Below are positions 7,053-15,051 of a stretch of 64,000 nucleotides of DNA, piece after piece; positions within the stretch are counted from its first letter, which is position 1, and the number at the start of each line of letters is the position of its first letter. The notes under the pieces were generated by a model. It ran no database searches and was not told the DNA's origin. It saw only the letters and a list, made by a program, of their open reading frames with translations. The DNA is taken from assembly GCF_900312745.1 (NCBI RefSeq), contig NZ_OMPD01000014.1, positions 2,418,001 through 2,482,000 of the forward strand, written 5' to 3'. Made by a program: the position numbers and the translations under genes. The DNA comes from Aquimarina sp. AU58. GTDB taxonomy: Bacteria > Bacteroidota > Bacteroidia > Flavobacteriales > Flavobacteriaceae.

Positions 7053-9536
7053 TTAACTATAATTCCATATCAATTTTTCTTCTTTTACGTCTAATTGTAC
7101 TAGACTTCCTTTACTAATCTTACCTGTAATTATTTTTTTTGATAATGATGATCTTAGTTCTGTTCGTATAATTCCTCTTAAAGGTCTTGCTCCATATTTT
7201 GGAGTAAACCCTTTATGAGCAAGGAATTCTTTGGCTTTTTCGGTAAGCTCTAAAGTTATCTCTTGTTTATTAAGGGCTTTGTACAGATCTTTCATCTGAA
7301 TCTCAAATATCTTAACTACATTATTTTTTGTTATTGGAGAAAAAGGAATAATTTCTGTAAGTCTTCCAAGAAATTCTGGTCTAAAATGTCTTGACATTAT
7401 TTCAAGAAGATCTGTAGATTTAGGAATTTCTCCTGCTGAAAAAGATTTTATAACGTGCTCACTACCTATATTAGAGGTAAATAAAACTACAGCATTAGAA
7501 AAATCCCCGGTTTTACCTAGACGATCATTTAATTTTCCTTCATCGAGAATTTGTAGAAAAATGTCAAAAACAGATGGATGAGCTTTTTCTATTTCATCAA
7601 AAAGAACAATAGAGTACGGTTTTTGTCTAATTTTATTGACTAATAATCCACCTTCTTCATACCCAACGTAACCTGGAGGTGCTCCATATAATAATGCAGC
7701 AGAATGTTCTTCTTTAAACTCAGACATATCAAACCTAATAATAGCTTCTTCTGTCTGAAATAAAAATTCTGCCAAAGATTTTGCTAATTCTGTTTTCCCT
7801 GTTCCAGTAGGGCCTGTAAAAAAGAATGAACCAATTGGCAGACCAGGTTTACTTAATCCAGATCGAGATTCGAGAATAGCCCCTGTTATAGTTTGAATAG
7901 CATGATCTTGGCCGATAACTCGCTTTTTTAAATGATCTTCCATAGTAAGTAAACGCTCTTTCTCATCTGCCTGAAGTTTACCTACGGGAATACCAGTTTT
8001 ATTAGCAATGGTAGAAGAAACATCATTTTTGTCAATGATTTCTTTCTTTATACTGGCTTTGTTTAAAAATATTTCAAGAACATTTTCTATTTTTTTAATA
8101 GCATTTTCTGTTTTTTCGATACCAACAAAATTATCATCATCACCAAGATCTGCAAATAATAAATAACTAAAAATTTGTTTTAGATTTTCCCATTGCCATT
8201 TGAGATCTGATATTTTTTCGACTTCCTCTTTCTCAGTGTTTTTAATAGCTTTAATGTCTTTTCTTACATTTTCAACTTTAGCAATTGTAGTTTCTAGCAT
8301 ATAACGAGTGGCAGACATTGTTCTATCTATAAGATCGATAGCTGAATCTGGTAAACTTCTTTCTTTATTAAATCTCTTAGAGAGCCGAATTGCCTCTTCT
8401 ATAGTATCATTGTCTATATCCAGATTGTGGTGTTTCTTATACTTATCGATAGTATTAGAAATCATAGTTAAAGCATCCTCTTCTGTGGGTTCTTCTAAAG
8501 TTATAATCTCAAATCTTCTAGACAATCCTTCATCAACCTCAATATGTTTTCTAAAAGCATCATTGGTTGTGGTTCCAATAAAAGTAATCTCTCCTTTAAC
8601 CAGTTCTGATTTTAGAATATTTACCAAACCTTGATTTCCACTATCTTTATCGGTAAGGTTATTGAGCTCATCTATTAATAAAACTGGTTTTTCAAATTCT
8701 TTTAGAGCGGTAATGATTTTTTTGAATCTATCTTCTACCTCACTTTTATAACTAGCACCCGAAACTAAATGGATAAAATCCAACTCATAGATCTGGGCAT
8801 TTTTTAAAGCATCTGGTATAGTACCATTTATCATTGTTTCAGAAAAACCATCTAGTAATACTGATTTTCCAACACCAGGCTCTCCTGTAATGAGTACATT
8901 GGGTTTTGAATGCCTTCCCAATATCTCCATAATCATTTTTATTGTAGCATCTCTTCCCGAAATATCTTTTAAAGCCTTGTTTTTTGCTTCAAAAGTTTTA
9001 TCTATACAATATTCTTGTAAAATTTTGGAATCAACTTTATTAGTAGTATTAGAAATATTTTTTTTAGAAATACTATTTTTATTTTTTAAAGACGATGTGC
9101 CTCCTGTATTAGCTGCTATTAAAATATCATCAGCTTTGAGAGGTAAAGTTTTTAGTTGTTCATATGAAAACCCTACACCAGGTGTACAAATAGAAACCAA
9201 TAAAGAGAGTGGCGTAATTTCATCTTCTCCTAATTTTAGTTTAATGCTATCCGCTTCGTTAAAAATTGCTTCAATGGTTTTATCGCCTTCAATTTTATCA
9301 GGAATGTTAGTTGTTCTGGGCAAAACCTCTATTCTAACCTCAGACCACTCTTCAAAATAGTAAATATCTCCATTTATCTGATTAAAAAAATCTTTTAATC
9401 CAATGTCTTTATGTAAAAGAGCCTTTAATAAATGTGCAGCATTATATTGATTATTATGATATTCTTTAGCAATTGATTGTGCTATATGAATAGTATTTTT
9501 AGCCTCTTTTGAAAGTAGATACTCTAATGTTTGCAT
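7053..9536 (-). CDS. clpV: T6SS sheath-recycling AAA+ ATPase ClpV (TssH)
   Basis: This 827-aa Clp/Hsp100 ATPase has an N-terminal Clp-N domain (about residues 1-145) and a Ser/Asn/Lys linker (145-170). The first AAA+ domain has Walker A GEPGVGKS at 218-225 and Walker B LLIDE at 286-290. A middle coiled segment (about 405-500) is followed by a second AAA+ domain with GPTGTGKT at 575-582 and LFDE at 645-648, then a C-terminal small domain. The sequence alone could be ClpB. Placement directly before tssB-tssC and the reduced middle region favour ClpV, which disassembles contracted sheaths in the cytoplasm. The start ATG at 9536 is the natural one. No terminator is visible before tssB. Confidence 0.88.
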   Translation of the reverse strand: MQTLEYLLSKEAKNTIHIAQSIAKEYHNNQYNAAHLLKALLHKDIGLKDFFNQINGDIYYFEEWSEVRIEVLPRTTNIPDKIEGDKTIEAIFNEADSIKLKLGEDEITPLSLLVSICTPGVGFSYEQLKTLPLKADDILIAANTGGTSSLKNKNSISKKNISNTTNKVDSKILQEYCIDKTFEAKNKALKDISGRDATIKMIMEILGRHSKPNVLITGEPGVGKSVLLDGFSETMINGTIPDALKNAQIYELDFIHLVSGASYKSEVEDRFKKIITALKEFEKPVLLIDELNNLTDKDSGNQGLVNILKSELVKGEITFIGTTTNDAFRKHIEVDEGLSRRFEIITLEEPTEEDALTMISNTIDKYKKHHNLDIDNDTIEEAIRLSKRFNKERSLPDSAIDLIDRTMSATRYMLETTIAKVENVRKDIKAIKNTEKEEVEKISDLKWQWENLKQIFSYLLFADLGDDDNFVGIEKTENAIKKIENVLEIFLNKASIKKEIIDKNDVSSTIANKTGIPVGKLQADEKERLLTMEDHLKKRVIGQDHAIQTITGAILESRSGLSKPGLPIGSFFFTGPTGTGKTELAKSLAEFLFQTEEAIIRFDMSEFKEEHSAALLYGAPPGYVGYEEGGLLVNKIRQKPYSIVLFDEIEKAHPSVFDIFLQILDEGKLNDRLGKTGDFSNAVVLFTSNIGSEHVIKSFSAGEIPKSTDLLEIMSRHFRPEFLGRLTEIIPFSPITKNNVVKIFEIQMKDLYKALNKQEITLELTEKAKEFLAHKGFTPKYGARPLRGIIRTELRSSLSKKIITGKISKGSLVQLDVKEEKLIWNYS

Positions 9537-9982
9537 GAATTTATTTTAATAAGTCAGATGATAGTATACTCTAAATGCCACCATTTCTATTTTGAAACTC
9601 TAAACAGGGCTAAGTAAATAATAACTAATGTATAGGATTTCGGTTTTAAGTTTTAATGATGGGGGGATTCAAAAACTTCTTCAAATATAGTAAAAACGAT
9701 CATTTTTTTATTAAAACTGATCTTGACTTTTTTGATTCAATCGGTAAATCACACTTTTGTATCAAATTAATAACATTTCATATTACATAATAGTATTCTG
9801 AAGTTATTAAAAAGATATAGTACAAAGAGAAAACGATAATTTTATGGGGATATATAGACTAGATATGCTTTTCAATCTATGATTGACTTTTGTAGTATGT
9901 TTTTAGGTAATTCTGATTGTCTATTCTTCGATATGTTTAGTAATCTTAAAGATGTTATAGAAGAATATATATCTGTTAAATT
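9537..9982. other. Intergenic region without a recognised gene
   Basis: This is 446 AT-rich bases between the divergent-side start of clpV and the end of rlmH (both minus strand). No ORF with coding character, tRNA-like fold or strong hairpin was found. It must contain the clpV promoter on the minus strand, but no clear TTTG/TAnnTTTG pair was identified. Confidence 0.5.
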
Positions 9983-10456
9983 TTATCTGTGATGGTAAGG
10001 CTCGTTTCTTAAGATGGTGAATCCACGATATAATTGTTCTACAAAAAATAAACGTATCATCTGATGCGAAAATGTCATTTTGGATAACGATAGTTTGCTA
10101 TTAGCCCGGCTGTATACTTCGGGGCTAAACCCATAGGGTCCTCCTATCACAAAAATCAACTGTTTGATTCCGCTATTCATATGTTTTTGTAATACTTCAG
10201 AAAATAGTACAGAATCATATTGCTTTCCATTTTCATCGAGCAATATCAATACATCAGAATTTTCTACGTGATTAAGGATTAATTTCCCTTCTTTTTCCTT
10301 TTGTTGAGCTTCGCTTAAGTTTTTGGCATTTTTAATATCCGGAATGATTTCAAAACTAAATTTAATATAAAACTGTAACCTTTTGATATAGTTGTTGATA
10401 AGGTCATTGAGCTGCTTGTCATCTGTTTTGCCAACAGCAAGTAATTTGATATTCAT
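9983..10456 (-). CDS. rlmH: 23S rRNA (pseudouridine-1915-N3)-methyltransferase RlmH
   Basis: The 157-aa protein has the full RlmH (SPOUT superfamily) signature. The N-terminus is MNIKLLAVGKTDD. The central 'LILLDENGKQYDS' is followed by the knotted SAM-binding region with 'FVIGGPYGFSPEVY' (about 104-117), 'LSLSKMTFSHQMIRL' and the C-terminal 'EQLYRGFTILRNEPYHH'. It methylates N3 of pseudouridine 1915 in helix 69 of 23S rRNA as a cytoplasmic dimer. Length is standard (about 157). It is transcribed away from nadC, with the two starts 140 bases apart. Confidence 0.95.
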   Translation of the reverse strand: MNIKLLAVGKTDDKQLNDLINNYIKRLQFYIKFSFEIIPDIKNAKNLSEAQQKEKEGKLILNHVENSDVLILLDENGKQYDSVLFSEVLQKHMNSGIKQLIFVIGGPYGFSPEVYSRANSKLSLSKMTFSHQMIRLFFVEQLYRGFTILRNEPYHHR

Positions 10457-10596
10457 GTGTATTTAATATTATAATAGTTTTACTCAAAAACCAGATAAAA
10501 CATAGATTTGTGATGTAAAGTAAATAAAAATACGATGTGCTTCTCACTTCGTACTTCCGACTTCTTTTTTTACATTAGCAAAAATAACCATTCAAT

Positions 10597-11454
10597 ATGA
10601 TTAGCGAAACCCAATTCAATAAAGAAATTGATTTGATAATTACCAATGCCATACGCGAAGATGTAGGAGATGGCGATCATAGTTCATTAGCTTGTATCCC
10701 AGAATCAATCACTGGAAAAGCAAAACTTTTAGTAAAGGATGAAGGGATCCTGGCGGGAGTAGAATTTGCAAAAAGAGTATTTAATTATGTAGACCCAAAT
10801 ATGAAGGTCGAAGTATTATTAGAAGATGGATCCAGGGTGAAATATGGAGATATAGCTTTTTATGTTTCAGGAAGCTCACAATCTATTCTTAAAGCAGAGC
10901 GATTAGTGCTTAATGCTATGCAAAGAATGAGTGCAATTGCTACCAAAACAAATCATTTTGTGACTCTTTTAGAAGGAACAGGGACTAAGATTTTAGATAC
11001 CCGTAAAACAACTCCGGGAATACGAGCATTAGAAAAATGGGCGGTAAAGATTGGAGGAGGAGAGAACCATAGATTTGCATTATATGATATGGTAATGCTA
11101 AAAGATAACCATATCGATTTTGCCGGGGGAATTACTAAAGCTATAGAAAAAACTAAACAATACCTTTCTAATCAAAACCTTGATCTTAAAATTATTGTTG
11201 AAGCTCGAGACCTTAATGAGATAAAAGAAATACTTCAAACACCAGGAGTATATCGAATATTAATTGATAATTTTAATTATGAAGATACTCGAGAAGCTGT
11301 AAAATTAATTGGTGATTCGTGTCTTACAGAATCCAGTGGAGGAATTAATGAAGAAACCGTACGCAACTATGCAGAATGTGGTGTAGATTATATTAGTAGC
11401 GGTGCGCTAACACATTCTGTATATAATCTGGATTTGAGTTTGAAAGCCGTATAA
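10597..11454 (+). CDS. nadC: Nicotinate-nucleotide pyrophosphorylase (carboxylating) NadC
   Basis: The 285-aa enzyme is of usual length. It converts quinolinate and PRPP to nicotinate mononucleotide, CO2 and PPi in de novo NAD synthesis. Family motifs are clear: 'REDVGDGDHSS' near the N-terminus, 'ERLVLNAMQRMSAIAT' and 'DTRKTTPGIRALEKWAVKIGGGENHR' with the catalytic Arg/Lys/His set. 'MLKDNH', 'VEARDLNE' and the C-terminal 'SSGALTHSVYNLDLSLK' follow. It is 3 bases from the downstream membrane-protein gene, so the two are likely co-transcribed. Confidence 0.96.
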   Translation: MISETQFNKEIDLIITNAIREDVGDGDHSSLACIPESITGKAKLLVKDEGILAGVEFAKRVFNYVDPNMKVEVLLEDGSRVKYGDIAFYVSGSSQSILKAERLVLNAMQRMSAIATKTNHFVTLLEGTGTKILDTRKTTPGIRALEKWAVKIGGGENHRFALYDMVMLKDNHIDFAGGITKAIEKTKQYLSNQNLDLKIIVEARDLNEIKEILQTPGVYRILIDNFNYEDTREAVKLIGDSCLTESSGGINEETVRNYAECGVDYISSGALTHSVYNLDLSLKAV

Positions 11455-11457
11455 TAT

Positions 11458-12381
11458 ATGTCGAAACCCGTAGAAGATAGGCTTAATAAGATTCCTGTGA
11501 TCAATATATTGGTCAAAATAGGGAAGAAACTTATTCTTCCTGGTTTTGAAGGACTGTCGATATACGACCTAATAGAGATTTATGTAATCGGAATTATAAA
11601 AGGTACTTTTTCGGCTAGAGCCAGTGCGATATCATGGAGTTTTTTTCTTTCTCTATTTCCATTCTTATTATTTCTTCTTAATTTGATTCCTTACGTGCCG
11701 ATAGATGGGTTTGAGGAGAATTTTTTTGAATTTGTTAACGGAGCATTACCTAAGCAATCTTCAGATTTTTTCTCCGGGATATTCGAAGATATTGCATCTA
11801 ATCCTCGAGGCGGATTACTATCAACTGTTTTTGTACTATCTATACTTTTTATGACTAATGGGATCAATGCAGTTTTCTCTGGTTTTGAATATTCGTATCA
11901 TGTAACGCTTAATAGAAATTTTGTACGACAGTATGTAGTAGCATTAGGGGTGTCTATTATCGTGGCATCGTTATTGTTAATTACAGTTATAGGAACTTTA
12001 TACTTTTCGTATTTGGTAGATGATTTAAATAAAATGGGTGTTGTTGATGATACTGTTTTTTGGTTAACATTAGGTAAATATGGCCTATTTGTCTTTATGA
12101 TATTTGTAATTATTGCTACTTTATTTTATTTCGGTACCTCAGAAGGAAAACAAAATAAATTCTTTTCACCAGGTGCATTTATGACCACTTTTTTGATTAT
12201 TATTACAACATATCTATTTGGAGTTTATATAGATAATTTCTCTAATTATAATCAATTGTACGGTTCTATTGGAGCAATGTTGATATTAATGCTATATATA
12301 TGGCTTAATGCTAATTTGTTATTGCTGGGTTTTGAACTTAATGCATCATTAAATCAATTAAGAAAAAATTTTAATACATAA
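11458..12381 (+). CDS. YihY/BrkB-family inner-membrane protein
   Basis: This 307-aa protein starts 3 bases after nadC. After a cytoplasmic N-terminus it has six hydrophobic segments (near 60-85, 120-140, 155-185, 205-230, 240-260 and 270-295). It carries the 'SARASAISWSFFLSLFPFLLFLLNLIP' element typical of YihY/BrkB proteins and the conserved 'YGSIGAMLILMLYIWLNANLLLLGFELNA' near the end. The biochemical function of the family is not settled, and the older name 'ribonuclease BN' is an error in databases. No special role follows from the nadC neighbourhood beyond shared transcription. Confidence 0.9.
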   Translation: MSKPVEDRLNKIPVINILVKIGKKLILPGFEGLSIYDLIEIYVIGIIKGTFSARASAISWSFFLSLFPFLLFLLNLIPYVPIDGFEENFFEFVNGALPKQSSDFFSGIFEDIASNPRGGLLSTVFVLSILFMTNGINAVFSGFEYSYHVTLNRNFVRQYVVALGVSIIVASLLLITVIGTLYFSYLVDDLNKMGVVDDTVFWLTLGKYGLFVFMIFVIIATLFYFGTSEGKQNKFFSPGAFMTTFLIIITTYLFGVYIDNFSNYNQLYGSIGAMLILMLYIWLNANLLLLGFELNASLNQLRKNFNT

Positions 12382-12415
12382 TTTTACTAACATAGATTTC
12401 TAATAATTTTTTAAA

Positions 12416-12976
12416 ATGAAAAAACTAAGTATATTATTTATAGCGCTTTTAACTATTGTATCTGTTCAATCTCAAACCAAAATTGGTGATGCTACATTAC
12501 CCAATATGGTAAAATTTAATGGAGAAGATTTAACGATTAACGGAGGAGGCCTTAGAGAAAAATTCTTTTTTGATATTTATGCAGGAGCCCTGTATCTTAA
12601 GAAAAAAAGTACTAATGCCAGCGCAATTGCCAAAGCAGACGAAACTATGGCAATTAAATTACATATCCTTTCTGGAATGATGTCTAGAAGTAAAATGGCT
12701 AATGCGTTGCGTGAAGGTTTTGAAAAATCAACTAAAGGAAATATGAAGCCTTATAACGAAAGAATAGAAAAATTTATAGGCTTTATTAATAATGAAATAG
12801 AGGTTGGTCAAATCTATGATATGGTGTATGAAAAAGGAAAAGGAAGTGTGATTTATAAAGATGGCAAAGAAAAAGGATACGTAACAGGGTTGGATTTTAA
12901 AACAGCACTTTTTAATATCTGGTTGGGTAATAAACCAGCAGACAAAGGACTCAAAAAAGAAATGTTAGGTCTTTAG
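12416..12976 (+). CDS. Secreted chalcone-isomerase-like protein (paralogue 1)
   Basis: The 186-aa product has a signal peptide (MKKLSILFIALLTIVSVQSQ, cleavage after about residue 20). It is followed by a chalcone-isomerase-like domain: 'KFNGEDLTINGGGLREKFFFDIYAGALYL', 'MAIKLHILSG', 'ALREGFEKST', 'FIGFINNEI', 'YEKGKGSVIYKDGKEKG' and 'FKTALFNIWLGNKPAD'. Bacterial members of this fold are periplasmic and have no demonstrated isomerase activity; lipid or fatty-acid binding is often suggested. It is the first of three related genes within 2.5 kb, and paralogues 2 and 3 are closer to each other than to this one. Confidence 0.85.
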   Translation: MKKLSILFIALLTIVSVQSQTKIGDATLPNMVKFNGEDLTINGGGLREKFFFDIYAGALYLKKKSTNASAIAKADETMAIKLHILSGMMSRSKMANALREGFEKSTKGNMKPYNERIEKFIGFINNEIEVGQIYDMVYEKGKGSVIYKDGKEKGYVTGLDFKTALFNIWLGNKPADKGLKKEMLGL

Positions 12977-13035
12977 TAATCAATAAGATATAATTGTATT
13001 TTTGTTAAAAAATTAAGTAAATGTATTTCAAAATG

Positions 13036-13064
13036 TTGTGCATGCATAATATTTTTTATATTTG
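13036..13064 (+). promoter_or_regulatory. Bacteroidetes-type promoter for chalcone-isomerase paralogue 2
   Basis: TTG at 13036-13038, an 18-base spacer and TATATTTG at 13057-13064 match the Bacteroidetes -33/-7 consensus (TTTG...TAnnTTTG). It lies about 58 bases before the ATG at 13122. Because the -7 box covers position 13062, a start there is ruled out. Confidence 0.6.
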
Positions 13065-13121
13065 TGCGCTTTAAAAATTAAGTTTAAACAAATATTAATA
13101 CCCCAAATACCTTTAGTTATA

Positions 13122-13685
13122 ATGAAAAAAATTACTTTAGTACTGGTAGCCCTAATTTCCCTATCTACTGCTACTGCGCAAATTAGAGTTGGTAAAGCTA
13201 TTTTGCCTTATGAAGAGAATTTTGGTGATACCGATTTGAAATTGAATGGTGCCGGAATGAGAAAAGTGCTTTGGATTGATATGTATGCAGGAGGACTTTA
13301 TTTAACAAAAAAAAGCAAAGATCCTAAAGAAATCCTTGATGCAGATGAAACTATGGCTATAAAACTAAATATTGTTTCTGGTTTTGTTACCCAAAAGAAA
13401 ATGATAAAAGCGGTAAAAGATGGCTTTGACAGAGCTACTTTTGGTAATACTAAAGCTTTAGATGAGAGAATAAATAAATTTATCAAATTTTTCTCAGAGC
13501 CTATAGTAAAGAATGACATCTTTGATATTGTATATATTAAAGGTAAAGGAGTGGCTGCTTTTAAAAATGAAAAAGAACTTGGAGTAATCAAGGGGCGTGA
13601 TTTTAAATATGCATTATTCAAAATTTGGCTTGGAGATGAACCAGCAAGTGAAGAAATTAAAAATGGAATGTTAGGTATACAATAA
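13122..13685 (+). CDS. Secreted chalcone-isomerase-like protein (paralogue 2)
   Basis: The 187-aa protein begins MKKITLVLVALISLSTATAQ, a clean signal peptide. The frame is open 20 codons further upstream, but that would start inside the -7 promoter box, so 13122 is chosen. The domain shows the same order of motifs as its neighbours: 'LNGAGMRKVLWIDMYAGGLYL', 'MAIKLNIVSG', 'FDRATFGNT', 'VYIKGKGVAAFKNEKELG' and 'FKYALFKIWLGDEPAS'. It has its own promoter and is followed by a terminator at 13710-13742, so it is transcribed as a single gene. Confidence 0.85.
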   Translation: MKKITLVLVALISLSTATAQIRVGKAILPYEENFGDTDLKLNGAGMRKVLWIDMYAGGLYLTKKSKDPKEILDADETMAIKLNIVSGFVTQKKMIKAVKDGFDRATFGNTKALDERINKFIKFFSEPIVKNDIFDIVYIKGKGVAAFKNEKELGVIKGRDFKYALFKIWLGDEPASEEIKNGMLGIQ

Positions 13686-13709
13686 CCTAATATCATTAAT
13701 ATAATACGC

Positions 13710-13742
13710 AAAAAGCTATCGGTTTTACTCGGTAGCTTTTTG
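13710..13742 (+). terminator. Rho-independent terminator
   Basis: AAAAAGCTATC and GGTAGCTTTTT form an 11-bp stem (one G-T pair) around a short loop. A further T-rich tract follows (TGTTTTT). It ends transcription of chalcone-isomerase paralogue 2. Confidence 0.75.
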
Positions 13743-13788
13743 TTTTTACCATATTTTTTTATCTTAGAATGTATAAACACAAATTATC

Positions 13789-14226
13789 ATGAAAATTATG
13801 AATTTTCGTAATATCCTTTTTGTAGCAATAGTATTAGTGTCTGTAACAATAAGTGCTCAACAACAAATAGTAGGACAATGGAAAACTATTGATGATACTA
13901 CTGGCGAACCACGATCTATTGTTGAAATTTATAAGAAAGGAAACAAACTGTTTGGGAAGATTTTACAGGTATTAGATGAAGCAGAGAGAAATAAGTTATG
14001 CATCGAATGTAAAGGCAATGACTATAATAAACCTATAGAAGGAATGGTAATTATTAAAGAACTTGAAAAAGATGGGAATCAATACGAAGATGGTACTATT
14101 ATGGATCCCGAGAATGGCAAAGTATATCGATGTAAAATCTGGATTGATGAGGATAACCCAAATGTGCTTAATGTAAGAGGGTATATAGCTTTTTTATATA
14201 GAACACAAAAGTGGATTCGAGTATAA
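13789..14226 (+). CDS. Secreted DUF2147 protein
   Basis: The 145-aa product has a signal peptide ending in ISAQ (about residue 23) and the DUF2147 pattern: 'IVGQWKTIDDTTGEPRSIVEIYKKGNKLFGKI', then a Cys-x-x-Cys (CIEC), 'NKPIEGMVIIKEL', 'GTIMDPENGKVYRCKIWI' and a C-terminal 'LNVRGYIAFLYRTQKWIRV'. The fold is lipocalin-like, and its role in the envelope is unknown. In Bacteroidetes it is often a stand-alone gene; here it sits between two chalcone-isomerase-like genes. An internal ATG at 13798 gives an equally good signal peptide. Confidence 0.85.
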   Translation: MKIMNFRNILFVAIVLVSVTISAQQQIVGQWKTIDDTTGEPRSIVEIYKKGNKLFGKILQVLDEAERNKLCIECKGNDYNKPIEGMVIIKELEKDGNQYEDGTIMDPENGKVYRCKIWIDEDNPNVLNVRGYIAFLYRTQKWIRV

Positions 14227-14340
14227 TAATCACAACATATTTCTTTCTTGAAATTTAAAGGATTATAAATTTTAACAATTCTTTTGGTTAGGTTTTAAAA
14301 GATTTAGGACTAACTCCTTGAAATTTTAAAAATCTAAACC

Positions 14341-14907
14341 ATGAAAAAAATAATTACATTAACAATTGTAGTCCTTATCTCTACCTTCGGCATGGCTCAG
14401 GTAAGAGTAGGGGATATCGTATTACCTTATAAAGTTAGTTTTGAGGGAGAAGAACTGTCTTTAAATGGAGCTGGAATGAGAAGTATACTTGGATTTGACA
14501 CCTATTCGGGAGGTCTATATACCAAGAAAAAATATAATGATCCGGGAGTAGTCTTGGATTCTGATGAGAGTATGTCTATTCGTTTAAATATAGTATCTAA
14601 GAAAGTAACAAATAAACGAATGATTAAAGTTTTTAGAAAAGGCTTTGATGATGCAATGTTTGGTAATACCCAAACCTTAGATGTAAGAATAGAAAAATTT
14701 TTAAAATTATTTTCTTCGCCAATGCAGATCAATGATTACTTTGATTTGGTATACATCAAAGGAAAGGGAGTCAAAACCTATAAAAATGGTGAAGAGCTTG
14801 GTTTTATAAAAGGTCGAGATTTTAAATATGCCCTGTTTAAGATCTGGTTAGGAAATGAACCTGCTTGCAAACTTATTAAAGGAGGAATGTTAGGGTTGAG
14901 TAAGTAA
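14341..14907 (+). CDS. Secreted chalcone-isomerase-like protein (paralogue 3)
   Basis: The 188-aa protein has signal peptide MKKIITLTIVVLISTFGMAQ and a domain closely matching paralogue 2 ('LNGAGMRSILGFDTYSGGLYTKKKYNDP', 'FDDAMFGNTQTLDVRIEKFLKLF', 'VYIKGKGVKTYKNGEELGFIKGRDFKYALFKIWLGNEPA'). The near-identical last third of paralogues 2 and 3 indicates a duplication more recent than the split from paralogue 1. A strong terminator follows at 14931. Function as for the other bacterial members is unproven. Confidence 0.85.
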   Translation: MKKIITLTIVVLISTFGMAQVRVGDIVLPYKVSFEGEELSLNGAGMRSILGFDTYSGGLYTKKKYNDPGVVLDSDESMSIRLNIVSKKVTNKRMIKVFRKGFDDAMFGNTQTLDVRIEKFLKLFSSPMQINDYFDLVYIKGKGVKTYKNGEELGFIKGRDFKYALFKIWLGNEPACKLIKGGMLGLSK

Positions 14908-14930
14908 GGAATACAAATTTATATAAGCGA

Positions 14931-14962
14931 GTCCGATTTATTATTTAAATCGGACTTTTTTT
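14931..14962 (+). terminator. Rho-independent terminator
   Basis: A perfect 10-bp stem, GTCCGATTTA / TAAATCGGAC, has the 5-base loop TTATT and a following run of seven Ts. It follows chalcone-isomerase paralogue 3. Confidence 0.85.
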
Positions 14963-14979
14963 ATTCTTAAAAATTAAAC

Positions 14980-15009
14980 TTTATTCTATGGGTTAAACTT
15001 GTATTTTTG
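14980..15009 (+). promoter_or_regulatory. Probable priA promoter
   Basis: TATTTTTG at 15002-15009 matches the Bacteroidetes -7 box TAnnTTTG, 43 bases before the priA ATG. The -33 element is weak (a TTT at 14980-14982 at roughly the right distance). Confidence 0.4.
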
Positions 15010-15051
15010 TTGTTTTACACTAAACTATTCCGAATTTTGTTATAATTGGTA

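Noticed and set aside
5177..9536. Interpreting the sheath genes as an extracellular contractile injection system or phage tail
   Set aside because: A separate TssB plus TssC pair and a ClpV ATPase are T6SS traits; no baseplate, tail-fibre or spike genes of eCIS type are present.
13062..13121. Upstream extension of chalcone-isomerase paralogue 2 by 20 codons
   Set aside because: It would start inside the TATATTTG promoter box and would hide a perfect signal peptide start at 13122.
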